Of a stretch of DNA of 64,000 nt, positions 42,354 through 50,903 are shown piece after piece (position 1 is the first letter of the stretch; each line of letters opens with the position of its first letter). This DNA comes from UBA12481 sp942493265. GTDB taxonomy: Bacteria > Bacteroidota > Bacteroidia > Bacteroidales > UBA12481. The position numbers were made by a program, and so were the translations under genes. The stretch lies in assembly GCA_942493265.1 (NCBI GenBank), contig OW818688.1:1736001-1800000 (forward strand). The letters are read 5' to 3'. The notes under the pieces were generated by a model. The model saw nothing but the letters and a program-made list of their open reading frames with translations, searched no databases and had not been told where the DNA came from.

Positions 42354-44660
42354 TTATTTTTTATCTGTTGAACTTTTTGCTATCAGGGCTTTACAGTCCT
42401 CCAGACTCAACTTCGACGGATCCTGGGTTTTCGGAATCTTGAAGTTCTTCTTCTGATAAGAAATGTACGGTCCGAAACGCCCGTTCAATACTTTCAAGTC
42501 GGGCTCCTCAGCAAATTCAGTGATCACCCGCATGAGGTCGGTGGTCCTTTTTTCCCTGATTATTTCAATGGCCCGGTCCTGATCCACTGTCATGGGATCA
42601 TCCACACCCTTTTTCAGGGAATAGAATGCACTTTTATGCCGGATGTACGGACCAAAACGACCCACACCAACGCTGATGGGCGATTCCTCGAATTCGCCCA
42701 GTGAACGCGGCAGGGCAAAGAGTTTGAGGGCTTCTTCCAGTGTGATGGATTCAATCAGCTGTCCTTTGGCAAGGCGGGCAAATCTGGGTTTGGTATCTTC
42801 ATTGGCTATGCCGATCTGAGCCATCGGGCCATACCGGCCGATTTTCACAATTACCGGCTCACCGGTTTCGGGATGATTTCCAAGAGGCCTCTCCCCGGAA
42901 CTGCGTGATGAATTTTTTTCAGTCAGATCAACCTGCTCGTGGAACGGTTTGTAAAAACGATGAATCATCTCATACCAAACCATTTTGCCGTCAGCAATGC
43001 TGTCGAACTCAGCTTCCACGCTGGCCGTGAAATTATAGTCAACAATATTGCCGAAATGTTCGGTGAGGAAGTCATTTACAACCATCCCGATATCTGTGGG
43101 AAAGAGTTTTGATTTCTCAAAACCGGTTTTCTCCTCTTTGGTGAATCCGGTGATCTTTCCGTTTTTCAGTTTCAGCCCGTCGAGCACCCTGATGGTTCCC
43201 TGACGGTCCTCCTTAACTACATATTCACGGGTCTGGATGGTGGAAATCGTTGGAGCAAAGGTGGATGGGCGGCCGATACCCAGTTCTTCAAGTTTTTTCA
43301 CCAGACTGGCTTCGGTATATCTTGCCGGTGCATGCGGAAAACGCTGCATGGCTTCGATGTTGTCCAATGCAAGTTTTTGTCCCTGTACCAAAGGCGGGAT
43401 CAGTTCAGATCCGTTTTCGCCGTTTTCCTCATCTGAGCTTTCACGGTATACCCGGATAAATCCGTCGAAGAGCAGCACCTCACCGGTGGCAACCAGCAGT
43501 TCTTTCCGGCTGGATATGCGGATGTTAACCGTAGTTTTCTCGAGCAGTGCCTCACTCATCTGTGAAGCTATGGTCCGCTTCCAGATCAGTTCATATAATT
43601 TCTTTTCATTAACGGCGCCGGCAATGGTGGAGTGTTCCATGTAGGTGGGCCGGATGGCTTCGTGAGCTTCCTGAGCACCTTTGGATTTTGTTTTGTATTG
43701 CCTGGTTTTCAGGTATTTTTCACCATACTCGTCGAGGATGGCCTTTTTCGTGGTATTGATGGCCAGATCGGAGAGGTTGACCGAGTCGGTTCTCATGTAG
43801 GTGATCTTACCCGCCTCGTAAAGCTTCTGGGCGATCGACATGGTTTGCGAAACGGAGAAACCGAATTTGCGGCTGGCTTCCTGCTGCAGCGTGGAAGTGG
43901 TAAACGGCGGGGCGGGAGATTTTTTAAGCGGCTTTTTCTCAACCCCATCAACCACGAAATCAGCTGATTTGCAGCTTTCCAGGAAGGCTGAAGTTTCTTC
44001 GCGTGTGGAGAATTTCCGGTCGAGTTCCGCCTTCAGTTCGGAAGTTTTTCCATCCGGACCGGTCACTTCAAATACAGCAACCACACGATACGCCGGCACC
44101 GAGTTATAATTGAGCACTTCGCGTTCCCGTTCAACCAGTAGCCTGACTGCCACACTCTGCACACGGCCGGCCGATAAGGATGGTTTTACCTTTTTCCATA
44201 ATACCGGACTCAGCTCGAATCCAACCAGGCGATCGAGTACCCGGCGGGCCTGCTGGGCATTCACCAGGTTCTGGTCAATTGGCCGTGGATTCTGAATGGC
44301 CTTCAGTATAGCTTCTTTGGTAATCTCATGAAATACAATCCGTTGTGCTTTATCTGCAGGAATACCCAGCACTTCGGCCAGGTGCCATGAAATGGCTTCC
44401 CCTTCGCGGTCCTCGTCGGAAGCCAGCCAGATTGTTTTCGATTCCAGTGCAAGCTTCTTCAGTTCCGCAACTATCTTCTTTTTATCCGGAGATACAATAT
44501 AGTGCGGTTCGTAGTTCTTTTTAATATTTATTCCGAACTCTTTTTTAGCTAAATCTCTGATATGACCAAAGCTGGATTTCACCAGATAGTCCTTTCCCAG
44601 AAACTTCTCAATAGTTTTAGCCTTCGCAGGTGACTCTACAATTACAAGATTCTCAGCCAT
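42354..44660 (-). CDS. topA: DNA topoisomerase I
   Basis: Type IA topoisomerase of 768 residues from the Met at 44660 (the frame opens at 44693, but a weak -7 element, AATCTTTG at 44691-44698, favours the inner start). The Toprim domain is LVIVESPAKAKTIEKFLG with the Asp/Asp motif DEDREGEAI; the catalytic tyrosine is in ITYMRTDS. The C-terminus has no zinc-finger Cys4 units but repeats of a GRFGPYI-type element (VGRFGPYIR, NGRFGPYIS, IGRYGPMAQ). It relaxes negative supercoils. It is the first gene of the minus-strand block leading to the T9SS locus. Confidence 0.96.
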   Translation of the reverse strand: MAENLVIVESPAKAKTIEKFLGKDYLVKSSFGHIRDLAKKEFGINIKKNYEPHYIVSPDKKKIVAELKKLALESKTIWLASDEDREGEAISWHLAEVLGIPADKAQRIVFHEITKEAILKAIQNPRPIDQNLVNAQQARRVLDRLVGFELSPVLWKKVKPSLSAGRVQSVAVRLLVEREREVLNYNSVPAYRVVAVFEVTGPDGKTSELKAELDRKFSTREETSAFLESCKSADFVVDGVEKKPLKKSPAPPFTTSTLQQEASRKFGFSVSQTMSIAQKLYEAGKITYMRTDSVNLSDLAINTTKKAILDEYGEKYLKTRQYKTKSKGAQEAHEAIRPTYMEHSTIAGAVNEKKLYELIWKRTIASQMSEALLEKTTVNIRISSRKELLVATGEVLLFDGFIRVYRESSDEENGENGSELIPPLVQGQKLALDNIEAMQRFPHAPARYTEASLVKKLEELGIGRPSTFAPTISTIQTREYVVKEDRQGTIRVLDGLKLKNGKITGFTKEEKTGFEKSKLFPTDIGMVVNDFLTEHFGNIVDYNFTASVEAEFDSIADGKMVWYEMIHRFYKPFHEQVDLTEKNSSRSSGERPLGNHPETGEPVIVKIGRYGPMAQIGIANEDTKPRFARLAKGQLIESITLEEALKLFALPRSLGEFEESPISVGVGRFGPYIRHKSAFYSLKKGVDDPMTVDQDRAIEIIREKRTTDLMRVITEFAEEPDLKVLNGRFGPYISYQKKNFKIPKTQDPSKLSLEDCKALIAKSSTDKK

Positions 44661-44833
44661 TTTGGATTGGTTCCTTTTTGAAAAATCGCACAAAGATTAA
44701 ATAATTTTCTGATGTTAAGTGCGTTTACTTTTCTAAAATGGGAAACCCGGTGTAAAAAAAAATCTGTTTTGGCATTCTCCTCAACCGCTTGCAGAGGGGG
44801 CCGGGCGAATGAACAACGTTGTGCCGATAATAT

Positions 44834-44841
44834 TAACTTTG
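44834..44841 (+). promoter_or_regulatory. -7 promoter element of the PBP1A gene
   Basis: TAACTTTG fits TAnnTTTG exactly and lies 22 bases before the ATG at 44864, in the divergent gap to topA. Confidence 0.6.
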
Positions 44842-44863
44842 CACGGAAATTTTTTATCTGGTT

Positions 44864-47200
44864 ATGGAAAAGAATGATCAATCAAGAAGATATCTCAAAA
44901 TATTCTGGTGGATTTTCGCAGGGGGCGTTGTTTTTGTTTTCCTGTTTTTCACGATGATTTCCAAAGGGTGGCTGGGTTTAATGCCCTCCTTTGATGAATT
45001 GGAAAACAGGCCTATGTATGAAGCCACTCAGGTGATTTCTGAAGATGGAGTTTCACTGGGTACCTTTTTCTCCCAGCAGGAGAACCGGGCGATCATTCCT
45101 TTCGAGCGGATCAGTCCTTATATGGTGGATGCAATAGTAGCTATTGAGGATCAGCGGTATTACAGGCATTCCGGAATCGACTTCAAAGGATTGCTGCGTG
45201 TTATGGTTAAAAGCTTGATCTTAAGGCAGGATACCGGAGGAGGAAGTACGATCACCCAGCAGCTGGCTAAGAACCTGTTTCCGCGGGAGGATTATAGTAA
45301 CCCGTTCAGTTTTGCCGTTCGAAAATTCCGCGAGTGGGTGATCGCTGTGAAGTTGGAGAAAACATTCACCAAGGAAGAAATTATCGCCCTCTACCTGAAT
45401 AAGCTCAGTTTTGTCAATAATGCCGAGGGAATTCAGACTGCCTCAAAGGTATATTTCAATAAGGATGCCAGTCAGCTGGAGATTCATGAGGCCGCAATGC
45501 TTGCCGGTATGGCCAAGAACCCTTCGCTATACAACCCACTGCGATTCGGACTGAAAAACACGTTGCCCAGGAGAAATACCGTGCTCGACAAAATGAAGGA
45601 CCGTGGATTTGCCGATGCGGCAACCGTTGGAAGGGCTAAATCAATGGATCTGGGACTGGATTATCACCGGGTGGATCATAAAATGGGTCTGGCTACCTAT
45701 TTCCGGGAGTATCTCCGCGGAGTGCTCACTGAAAAACGACCGGCCAGTTTTGCAGGCGCCGCTGCCTGGGATGCAGATCCGCTCAGGGGGTTCTGCTACA
45801 AGCACCTGAAGGCTGATGGTACCCCATATAATTTATATAGAGACGGGCTCCGGATTTATACCACTATCGATTCACGAATGCAGCGATATGCCGAAGAAGC
45901 CGTGCTGGACCATCTGAAAAAAGATTTGCAGCCCACTTTCGACCGCGAATTGAAGAGGTTGCGTCGTACACCATTTTCAAATACCGCAACCGACGAAAAC
46001 ATTGCCACTTCCATGAATTCAGCCATGGGCTGGAGCGAACGGTACCGGGTTCTTAAAAAAGAGCAGAAACTTTCCGATGCTGAGATAAAAAGACAGTTCA
46101 ATACCCCGACACCCATGTCGGTATTCAGCTGGAAAGGGGAGATCGATACGGTGATGACCCCGATGGATTCCATTAAATATTATAAGCGCTACCTACGGTC
46201 GGCTTTTATGGCAATCACTCCGCAAACCGGTTATGTGAAAGCGTACGTTGGCGGTGCCGATTACCGATATTTTCAGTATGACCAGATCATGCAGGGGAAA
46301 CGCCAGGTGGGTTCGGTGTTTAAACCGTTTGTGTATACCGTTGCCATGGAAAACGGAATCTCACCGTGTTTTCAGGTTCCGAACGTTCCGGTGAGTTTTG
46401 TCGGAAATTTCAATGGGGTGGAAGGCAATTCCTATGAGCCTCAATTTTCTGATACAAAAGAGCTTGACGGACAGATGGTTACTTTGAGGACCGGTGTTTC
46501 AAAATCCCTCAACCAGATATCTGCCTGGGTAATGAAGCAGTATAATCCTGAGGCAGTTATTGAGGTTGCCCGCAAGGTGGGGATTAAATCACATATTGAA
46601 CCGGTGATCCCGATCTGCGTGGGAGCTGTGGAACTTCCAGTGTACGAGGTGGCAGGTGCCTTCACCGCCTTTGCCAATAAGGGCATCTGGGTGGAGCCCA
46701 TCATGGTTACCCGCATAGAGGATAAAAACGGCAACATGCTCGCAACATTCACAACTCACGAAGAGGTTGCCATGAGCGAGGAAACGGCCTATAAAATGCT
46801 GTACATGCTGGAGGGCGTTACCAGTACGGAGGGCACGGCCCGTCGTTTGCGCAACAAGTATCAGTTTACCAACCCGATAGCCGGTAAAACCGGAACCACC
46901 AATAATTATGCTGACGGATGGTTTGTGGGGATCGTTCCCAACCTGATCGGTGCGGCATGGACGGGTGCTGAGGATAATATGGTCCATTTTGTGAATCACG
47001 ATAATGGTCAGGGTGCCAACATGGCTTTGCCGATCTGGGCGATGTTCATGAAGAAAGTGTATGCCGACAGTACGCTGAGCGTTTCGCAGGAGGCTTTTGA
47101 GAGGCCGCTGTATATGTCGGATCCGCTGAATTGCGACGGCATGCAGGGTCAGGAAGTGAAGCCGGGTAAGAGGAAAAAATCGGAATTCGACGAGTTCTAA
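44864..47200 (+). CDS. Bifunctional penicillin-binding protein 1A
   Basis: Class A PBP of 778 residues. One transmembrane helix lies near residues 20-40. The GT51 glycosyltransferase has EDQRYYRHSGIDFKGLLRV, GGSTITQQLAKNLFPRE and ALYLNKLSF. The transpeptidase has the nucleophile in GSVFKPF, SKSLNQIS (SxN) and GKTGTTNNYADGWFVG (KTG). It builds and crosslinks peptidoglycan. The C-terminal tail is charged (PGKRKKSEFDEF). Its stop overlaps the radA stop by four bases on opposite strands. Confidence 0.96.
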   Translation: MEKNDQSRRYLKIFWWIFAGGVVFVFLFFTMISKGWLGLMPSFDELENRPMYEATQVISEDGVSLGTFFSQQENRAIIPFERISPYMVDAIVAIEDQRYYRHSGIDFKGLLRVMVKSLILRQDTGGGSTITQQLAKNLFPREDYSNPFSFAVRKFREWVIAVKLEKTFTKEEIIALYLNKLSFVNNAEGIQTASKVYFNKDASQLEIHEAAMLAGMAKNPSLYNPLRFGLKNTLPRRNTVLDKMKDRGFADAATVGRAKSMDLGLDYHRVDHKMGLATYFREYLRGVLTEKRPASFAGAAAWDADPLRGFCYKHLKADGTPYNLYRDGLRIYTTIDSRMQRYAEEAVLDHLKKDLQPTFDRELKRLRRTPFSNTATDENIATSMNSAMGWSERYRVLKKEQKLSDAEIKRQFNTPTPMSVFSWKGEIDTVMTPMDSIKYYKRYLRSAFMAITPQTGYVKAYVGGADYRYFQYDQIMQGKRQVGSVFKPFVYTVAMENGISPCFQVPNVPVSFVGNFNGVEGNSYEPQFSDTKELDGQMVTLRTGVSKSLNQISAWVMKQYNPEAVIEVARKVGIKSHIEPVIPICVGAVELPVYEVAGAFTAFANKGIWVEPIMVTRIEDKNGNMLATFTTHEEVAMSEETAYKMLYMLEGVTSTEGTARRLRNKYQFTNPIAGKTGTTNNYADGWFVGIVPNLIGAAWTGAEDNMVHFVNHDNGQGANMALPIWAMFMKKVYADSTLSVSQEAFERPLYMSDPLNCDGMQGQEVKPGKRKKSEFDEF

Positions 47201-48552
47201 ACAAAGAGCTCTTTAAGCAAATCACCTAAATGCCTGATGGGCACAATCTCGATCTGGAATCTTTTCAGGTCGATCCCCTTTTTATTGAATGCCGGGATGA
47301 AGATTTTCTGGAATCCGAGACGGCTGGCTTCGGCAAGCCGGTTTTCAATGCGGTTCACCGGACGGGCCTCACCGGAAAGTCCTATTTCTCCGGTGAAACA
47401 GAATTGCTGATCCAGAGGAAGATTTTTATCTGAAGAAAGGATTGCCGCAATAACTGCCAGGTCGGTTGCCGGATCCGTGATCCTGAGTCCACCGGCCATA
47501 TTCAGGAATACATCTTTAGCCGATAGCCGGAAGCCTGCTCTTTTTTCCAGTACGGCAAGCAGCATATTCAGCCGTCGGGGATCAAAACCGGTGGTTGACC
47601 GCTGGGGGGTGCCATAAACCGATGTACTTACCAGCGCCTGAGTTTCCAGCAGCAGCGAGCGCTGCCCTTCCATGGAAACGGAGATCGCATTGCCGCTGAG
47701 CGACAGGTCGCGGTTGGCCAGAAGCAGTTCGGAGGGATTGGTCACCTCTCGCAAACCCTTGGAATTCATCTCAAAGATCCCGAGCTCGTCAGTTGATCCG
47801 AACCGGTTTTTGCTGGATCGGAGTATCCGGTACTGGTGGTGCAGGTCGCCTTCAAACTGAAGGACGGTATCTACCATGTGTTCCAGCACTTTAGGACCGG
47901 CCAGGTTGCCTTCTTTGTTGATATGGCCGATGAGTATCACCGGTGTCTGGCTCTCTTTGGCGAATTTCATCAGGTCGGTGGCGCACTCCCGTATTTGGCT
48001 GATGGTGCCTGCAGATCCTTCAACCCGCTCGGTAACAAGTGTTTGAATGGAGTCAACTATAAGAAGTTCGGGCTGAAATTCATCCAGCTGCCTCAAAAGG
48101 CTTTCAAGGGAGGTTTCACTTAACAGGAAAAAGCCGTCGTGATCGTCGCCGATGCGTTCGGCACGGAGTTTAAGCTGCTGCAAACTCTCTTCGCCGGATA
48201 CATATAATATCTTTTTATTCTTCAGGCGCAGGGCCATCTGTAATACCAGGGTTGATTTACCGATTCCGGGTTCGCCCCCGATCAGGACCAGTGATCCCGG
48301 AACAATTCCGTCGCCGGTTACGCGGTCGAATTCACCGATCCCGCTTTTAATGCGCTGAAAAGCAACCCTGTCGATTTCAGGGAGCCGTTTGGGGGTGGAT
48401 TGTACGGTGGCTTTTGGTTTACCCGGACGGGTTGATTTGATGATGACTTCCTCAACATAGGTGTTCCATTCACCGCAACTGGGGCAGCGGCCTATCCATT
48501 TTGAGGAGTTGGCGCCGCAGTTGGTGCAGGAGAAAGTGGTTTTGGCTGACAT
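47197..48552 (-). CDS. radA: DNA repair protein RadA
   Basis: RadA (Sms) of 451 residues. The N-terminal C4 zinc finger is CTNCGANSSKWIGRCPSCGEW. Walker A is GGEPGIGKST, and the RadA-specific KNRFG motif is present as SSKNRFGSTDELGIF. The C-terminal Lon-protease-like domain (about 275-451, RRLNMLLAVLEKRAGF) completes it. RadA branches migrate recombination intermediates. It converges with the PBP gene. A palindromic repeat lies between its start and panD. Confidence 0.97.
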   Translation of the reverse strand: MSAKTTFSCTNCGANSSKWIGRCPSCGEWNTYVEEVIIKSTRPGKPKATVQSTPKRLPEIDRVAFQRIKSGIGEFDRVTGDGIVPGSLVLIGGEPGIGKSTLVLQMALRLKNKKILYVSGEESLQQLKLRAERIGDDHDGFFLLSETSLESLLRQLDEFQPELLIVDSIQTLVTERVEGSAGTISQIRECATDLMKFAKESQTPVILIGHINKEGNLAGPKVLEHMVDTVLQFEGDLHHQYRILRSSKNRFGSTDELGIFEMNSKGLREVTNPSELLLANRDLSLSGNAISVSMEGQRSLLLETQALVSTSVYGTPQRSTTGFDPRRLNMLLAVLEKRAGFRLSAKDVFLNMAGGLRITDPATDLAVIAAILSSDKNLPLDQQFCFTGEIGLSGEARPVNRIENRLAEASRLGFQKIFIPAFNKKGIDLKRFQIEIVPIRHLGDLLKELFV

Positions 48553-48587
48553 AGGTTTCAGATATGCATTCGTAGTTAGGAACGGGG

Positions 48588-48610
48588 TCCCCGCCTTCGC
48601 GGGGATGACA
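48588..48610. repeat. Palindromic repeat of the 13.2-kb family
   Basis: TCCCCGCCTTCGCGGGGATG plus ACA is the reverse orientation of the TGTCATCCCCGCGAAGGCGG copies near 13220. It sits in the 77-base gap between radA and panD. Confidence 0.85.
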
Positions 48611-48629
48611 CTTCTCCGGGGGTAATCTG

Positions 48630-48983
48630 CTATTTAACCAACCGGTTGGTGAGGGTGTCGGGGAATACGAGCGAGGGTTTGAAGGTTTTGGCTTCTTCGA
48701 AGTCCATGGAGGCATAGGAAATAATGATGACCACATCGCCGACTTCGGCTTTGCGGGCGGCGGCGCCGTTCAGACAAATATTTCCCGAGCCCCGATCTCC
48801 CCTGATCACATAGGTTTCAAGCCGTTCACCATTGTTGAGGTTAACCACCTGTACCTTTTCGTTTTCAATGAGATTGGCAGCATCCATGAGGTCCTCATCG
48901 ATAGTGATACTACCGACATACTGCAGGTTGGCCTCCGTGATGGTTGCCTTGTGAATCTTTGATTTACAGACTTCTATAAACAT
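48630..48983 (-). CDS. panD: Aspartate 1-decarboxylase
   Basis: Pyruvoyl enzyme of 117 residues making beta-alanine from aspartate for pantothenate and CoA. The self-cleavage site is YVGSITID with Gly24-Ser25, which turns Ser25 into the pyruvoyl group. The conserved ERLETYVIRGDRGSG and GAAARKAEVGDVVIIISYA segments are present, with length as usual. It lies next to panC, the enzyme that uses its product, and a TAACTTTG element is 21-28 bases before its start. Confidence 0.97.
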   Translation of the reverse strand: MFIEVCKSKIHKATITEANLQYVGSITIDEDLMDAANLIENEKVQVVNLNNGERLETYVIRGDRGSGNICLNGAAARKAEVGDVVIIISYASMDFEEAKTFKPSLVFPDTLTNRLVK

Positions 48984-49004
48984 TTTTTGCCTTTAAAACC
49001 GTTG

Positions 49005-49012
49005 CAAAGTTA
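49005..49012 (-). promoter_or_regulatory. panD -7 promoter element
   Basis: TAACTTTG on the minus strand fits TAnnTTTG and lies 22 bases before the panD ATG, so panD has its own promoter besides any readthrough from panC. Confidence 0.6.
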
Positions 49013-49102
49013 AACAATTTCCATAACGGATACGATTTAACGGTCGGGCAAGCATATTTGTTCCAACCGGTGGATGGATAATTTAATCGCAGCTGCATTG
49101 GT

Positions 49103-49948
49103 TTATATCCTCAGGTTATCGATCAGTCTTACCTCGCCGGCCTGAACGGCAATGAAACAGCGGATATCTGCGGAAGCTGACCAGCTGGTAACCGGTTCCA
49201 GGGTGGTTTCAGCGGCAAATTCCACATATTCAACCTCCAGCAGTCCGGTTTGATTCAGTGTGGAGGTCACGAACCGTTTGAGTTGTTCAGGAGTGGCATT
49301 ATTCACTTTCCCGGCCGCCTCCCTGAGCGTTTGATAGATCAGGGGGGCAACCTGCCGGTGTTCAGGGGAGAGCCTGACGTTTCGTGAGCTCATGGCCAGA
49401 CCGTCGGATTCCCTGATGATCCCGCAGGGGATAATTTTTACCGGAAGCTGCTCAATGATGGTCAGCCGGCGGATGATTGCCAGCTGCTGAAAATCTTTTT
49501 CGCCAAAATAGGCGACTGAAGGTTCCACTATTCTGAGCAACTTGTTGACCACCACACCCACTCCGTTAAAATGACCCGGACGGAAACGGCCTTCCATCAC
49601 GTCGGCGAGTGATCCGAAATCATAAATCCGGTTTTCCGGTACCGGATACATACCGGCAACTGTTGGGGCAAAAATAAAATCGTCTTTTTTTAACAGCGGT
49701 CTCAGTAATTCCAGATCGGCTTCAAGATTCCGTGGATATTTTTCCAGGTCGGCCGGATTGTTGAACTGGATGGGATTCACGAATATGCTCACGGCAACCC
49801 GGTCATTTTCCTGTGAAGCCCTGCTGACAAGCGAAAGATGACCTTCATGCAAGGCGCCCATGGTTGGAACAAAACCAACCGTCAGGTGTTCAATGGAAAG
49901 GGAATGGACATGGGCCCGAACGGCCTCAATGGTTTCAAATAGCTTCAT
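49103..49948 (-). CDS. panC: Pantoate--beta-alanine ligase
   Basis: PanC of 281 residues joins pantoate and beta-alanine with ATP to make pantothenate. The HIGH-like motif is in FVPTMGALHEGHLSLV, followed by FVNPIQFNNPADLEKYPR, and GEKDFQQLAIIRR and SSRNVRLSPEHR for the KMSKS-like region. Its gene is divergent from the glycogen-synthase-like gene, and a TACTTTCG element lies about 20 bases before its start (49968-49975). It is followed by panD. Confidence 0.97.
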   Translation of the reverse strand: MKLFETIEAVRAHVHSLSIEHLTVGFVPTMGALHEGHLSLVSRASQENDRVAVSIFVNPIQFNNPADLEKYPRNLEADLELLRPLLKKDDFIFAPTVAGMYPVPENRIYDFGSLADVMEGRFRPGHFNGVGVVVNKLLRIVEPSVAYFGEKDFQQLAIIRRLTIIEQLPVKIIPCGIIRESDGLAMSSRNVRLSPEHRQVAPLIYQTLREAAGKVNNATPEQLKRFVTSTLNQTGLLEVEYVEFAAETTLEPVTSWSASADIRCFIAVQAGEVRLIDNLRI

Positions 49949-50040
49949 TTCAAATCAAAATGGTTTGCGAAAGTAGCCAAAAATGATGTTCATAACCCAA
50001 CAGACTATTGTTAACAAGTTAAGTTGTGGTTCATTTTTAT

Positions 50041-50048
50041 TACCTTTG
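50041..50048 (+). promoter_or_regulatory. -7 element of the glycogen-synthase-like gene
   Basis: TACCTTTG fits TAnnTTTG exactly and lies 26 bases before the ATG at 50075. It supports that start, because the earlier ATG at 50024 would be upstream of transcription. Confidence 0.6.
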
Positions 50049-50074
50049 CGTTCAGAAAGGAAAAATCCGACAGG

Positions 50075-50884
50075 ATGAAAAAGCCCAGGGTTCTTTACAT
50101 ATCCCAGGAAATCACGCCCTATCTGCCTGAGTCTGAGATGGCTACAATAAGCCGTTTTCTGCCGCAGGGTATACAGGAGCGTGGCCGGGAAATCCGAACT
50201 TTTATGCCACGTTTCGGCTTGGTCAATGAGCGCCGTAACCAGTTGCACGAAGTCATACGCCTTTCGGGTATGAATCTGATCATAAACGAAACAGATCATC
50301 CCCTTATCATCAAGGTGGCCTCCATTCAGGCTGCCAGGATGCAGGTGTATTTTATTGACAATGAAGATTATTTTCAGCGTAAGGCAATCTTGACTGATGA
50401 TAATGGAGTGGAGTTTGCCGACAATGACGAACGCGCGATCTTTTTTGCCCGCGGTGTTCTGGAAACTGTCAGGAAATTGCGCTGGACTCCGGATCTTGTC
50501 CATTGCCATGGCTGGTTTACATCTTTGATCCCGCTGTACCTGAAAAAGGTATTTCATGACGACCCCTTGTTCGGCCACGCCAAAGTGGTCTATTCTTTAT
50601 ATCAGGATTCGTTTGTAACCCCTCTCCATGAGACGTTCAAACAAAAAATTCTGATGCCGGGTATTAAACCGGCAGATGTCGACGTTTTAACAGTGCCGGA
50701 TTTTGCACACATCAGCCAGATGGCCATTACCCATTCCGATGCGGTAATGATCGGCAGCAAGGTGCTGAACCCGGAAGTTGAATCGTTTCTCCGCCAGTCA
50801 GGCAAGCCATTCCTGGAATATCAGGATCCTGAAAATTTTGTGGAGGCGTATTCGACTTTCTATCAAGATGTTCTAGGGGTTTGA
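50075..50884 (+). CDS. Truncated glycogen/starch synthase-like protein
   Basis: About 269 residues resembling only the N-terminal Rossmann half of GT5 glycogen/starch synthases. It begins KKPRVLYISQEITPYLPESE and has WTPDLVHCHGWFTSLIPLYL, typical of GT5. The nucleotide-sugar loop KxGGL, which binds ADP-glucose, is replaced by YLPESEMATISRFLP, and the C-terminal half of the GT-B fold is missing. So glucan synthesis is improbable. The same short form occurs in Bacteroidota beside panC and a DUF4270 gene, as it does here, which suggests a conserved but non-catalytic role. The start at 50075 matches the -7 element. Confidence 0.85.
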   Translation: MKKPRVLYISQEITPYLPESEMATISRFLPQGIQERGREIRTFMPRFGLVNERRNQLHEVIRLSGMNLIINETDHPLIIKVASIQAARMQVYFIDNEDYFQRKAILTDDNGVEFADNDERAIFFARGVLETVRKLRWTPDLVHCHGWFTSLIPLYLKKVFHDDPLFGHAKVVYSLYQDSFVTPLHETFKQKILMPGIKPADVDVLTVPDFAHISQMAITHSDAVMIGSKVLNPEVESFLRQSGKPFLEYQDPENFVEAYSTFYQDVLGV

Positions 50885-50903
50885 TTTTATTACATTCAGA
50901 TAC

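Noticed and set aside
42354..44660. Missing zinc fingers in topoisomerase I as a sign of truncation
   Set aside because: The C-terminus carries regular GRFGPYI-type repeats in place of Cys4 fingers, which is a known alternative tail, and the gene length is normal.
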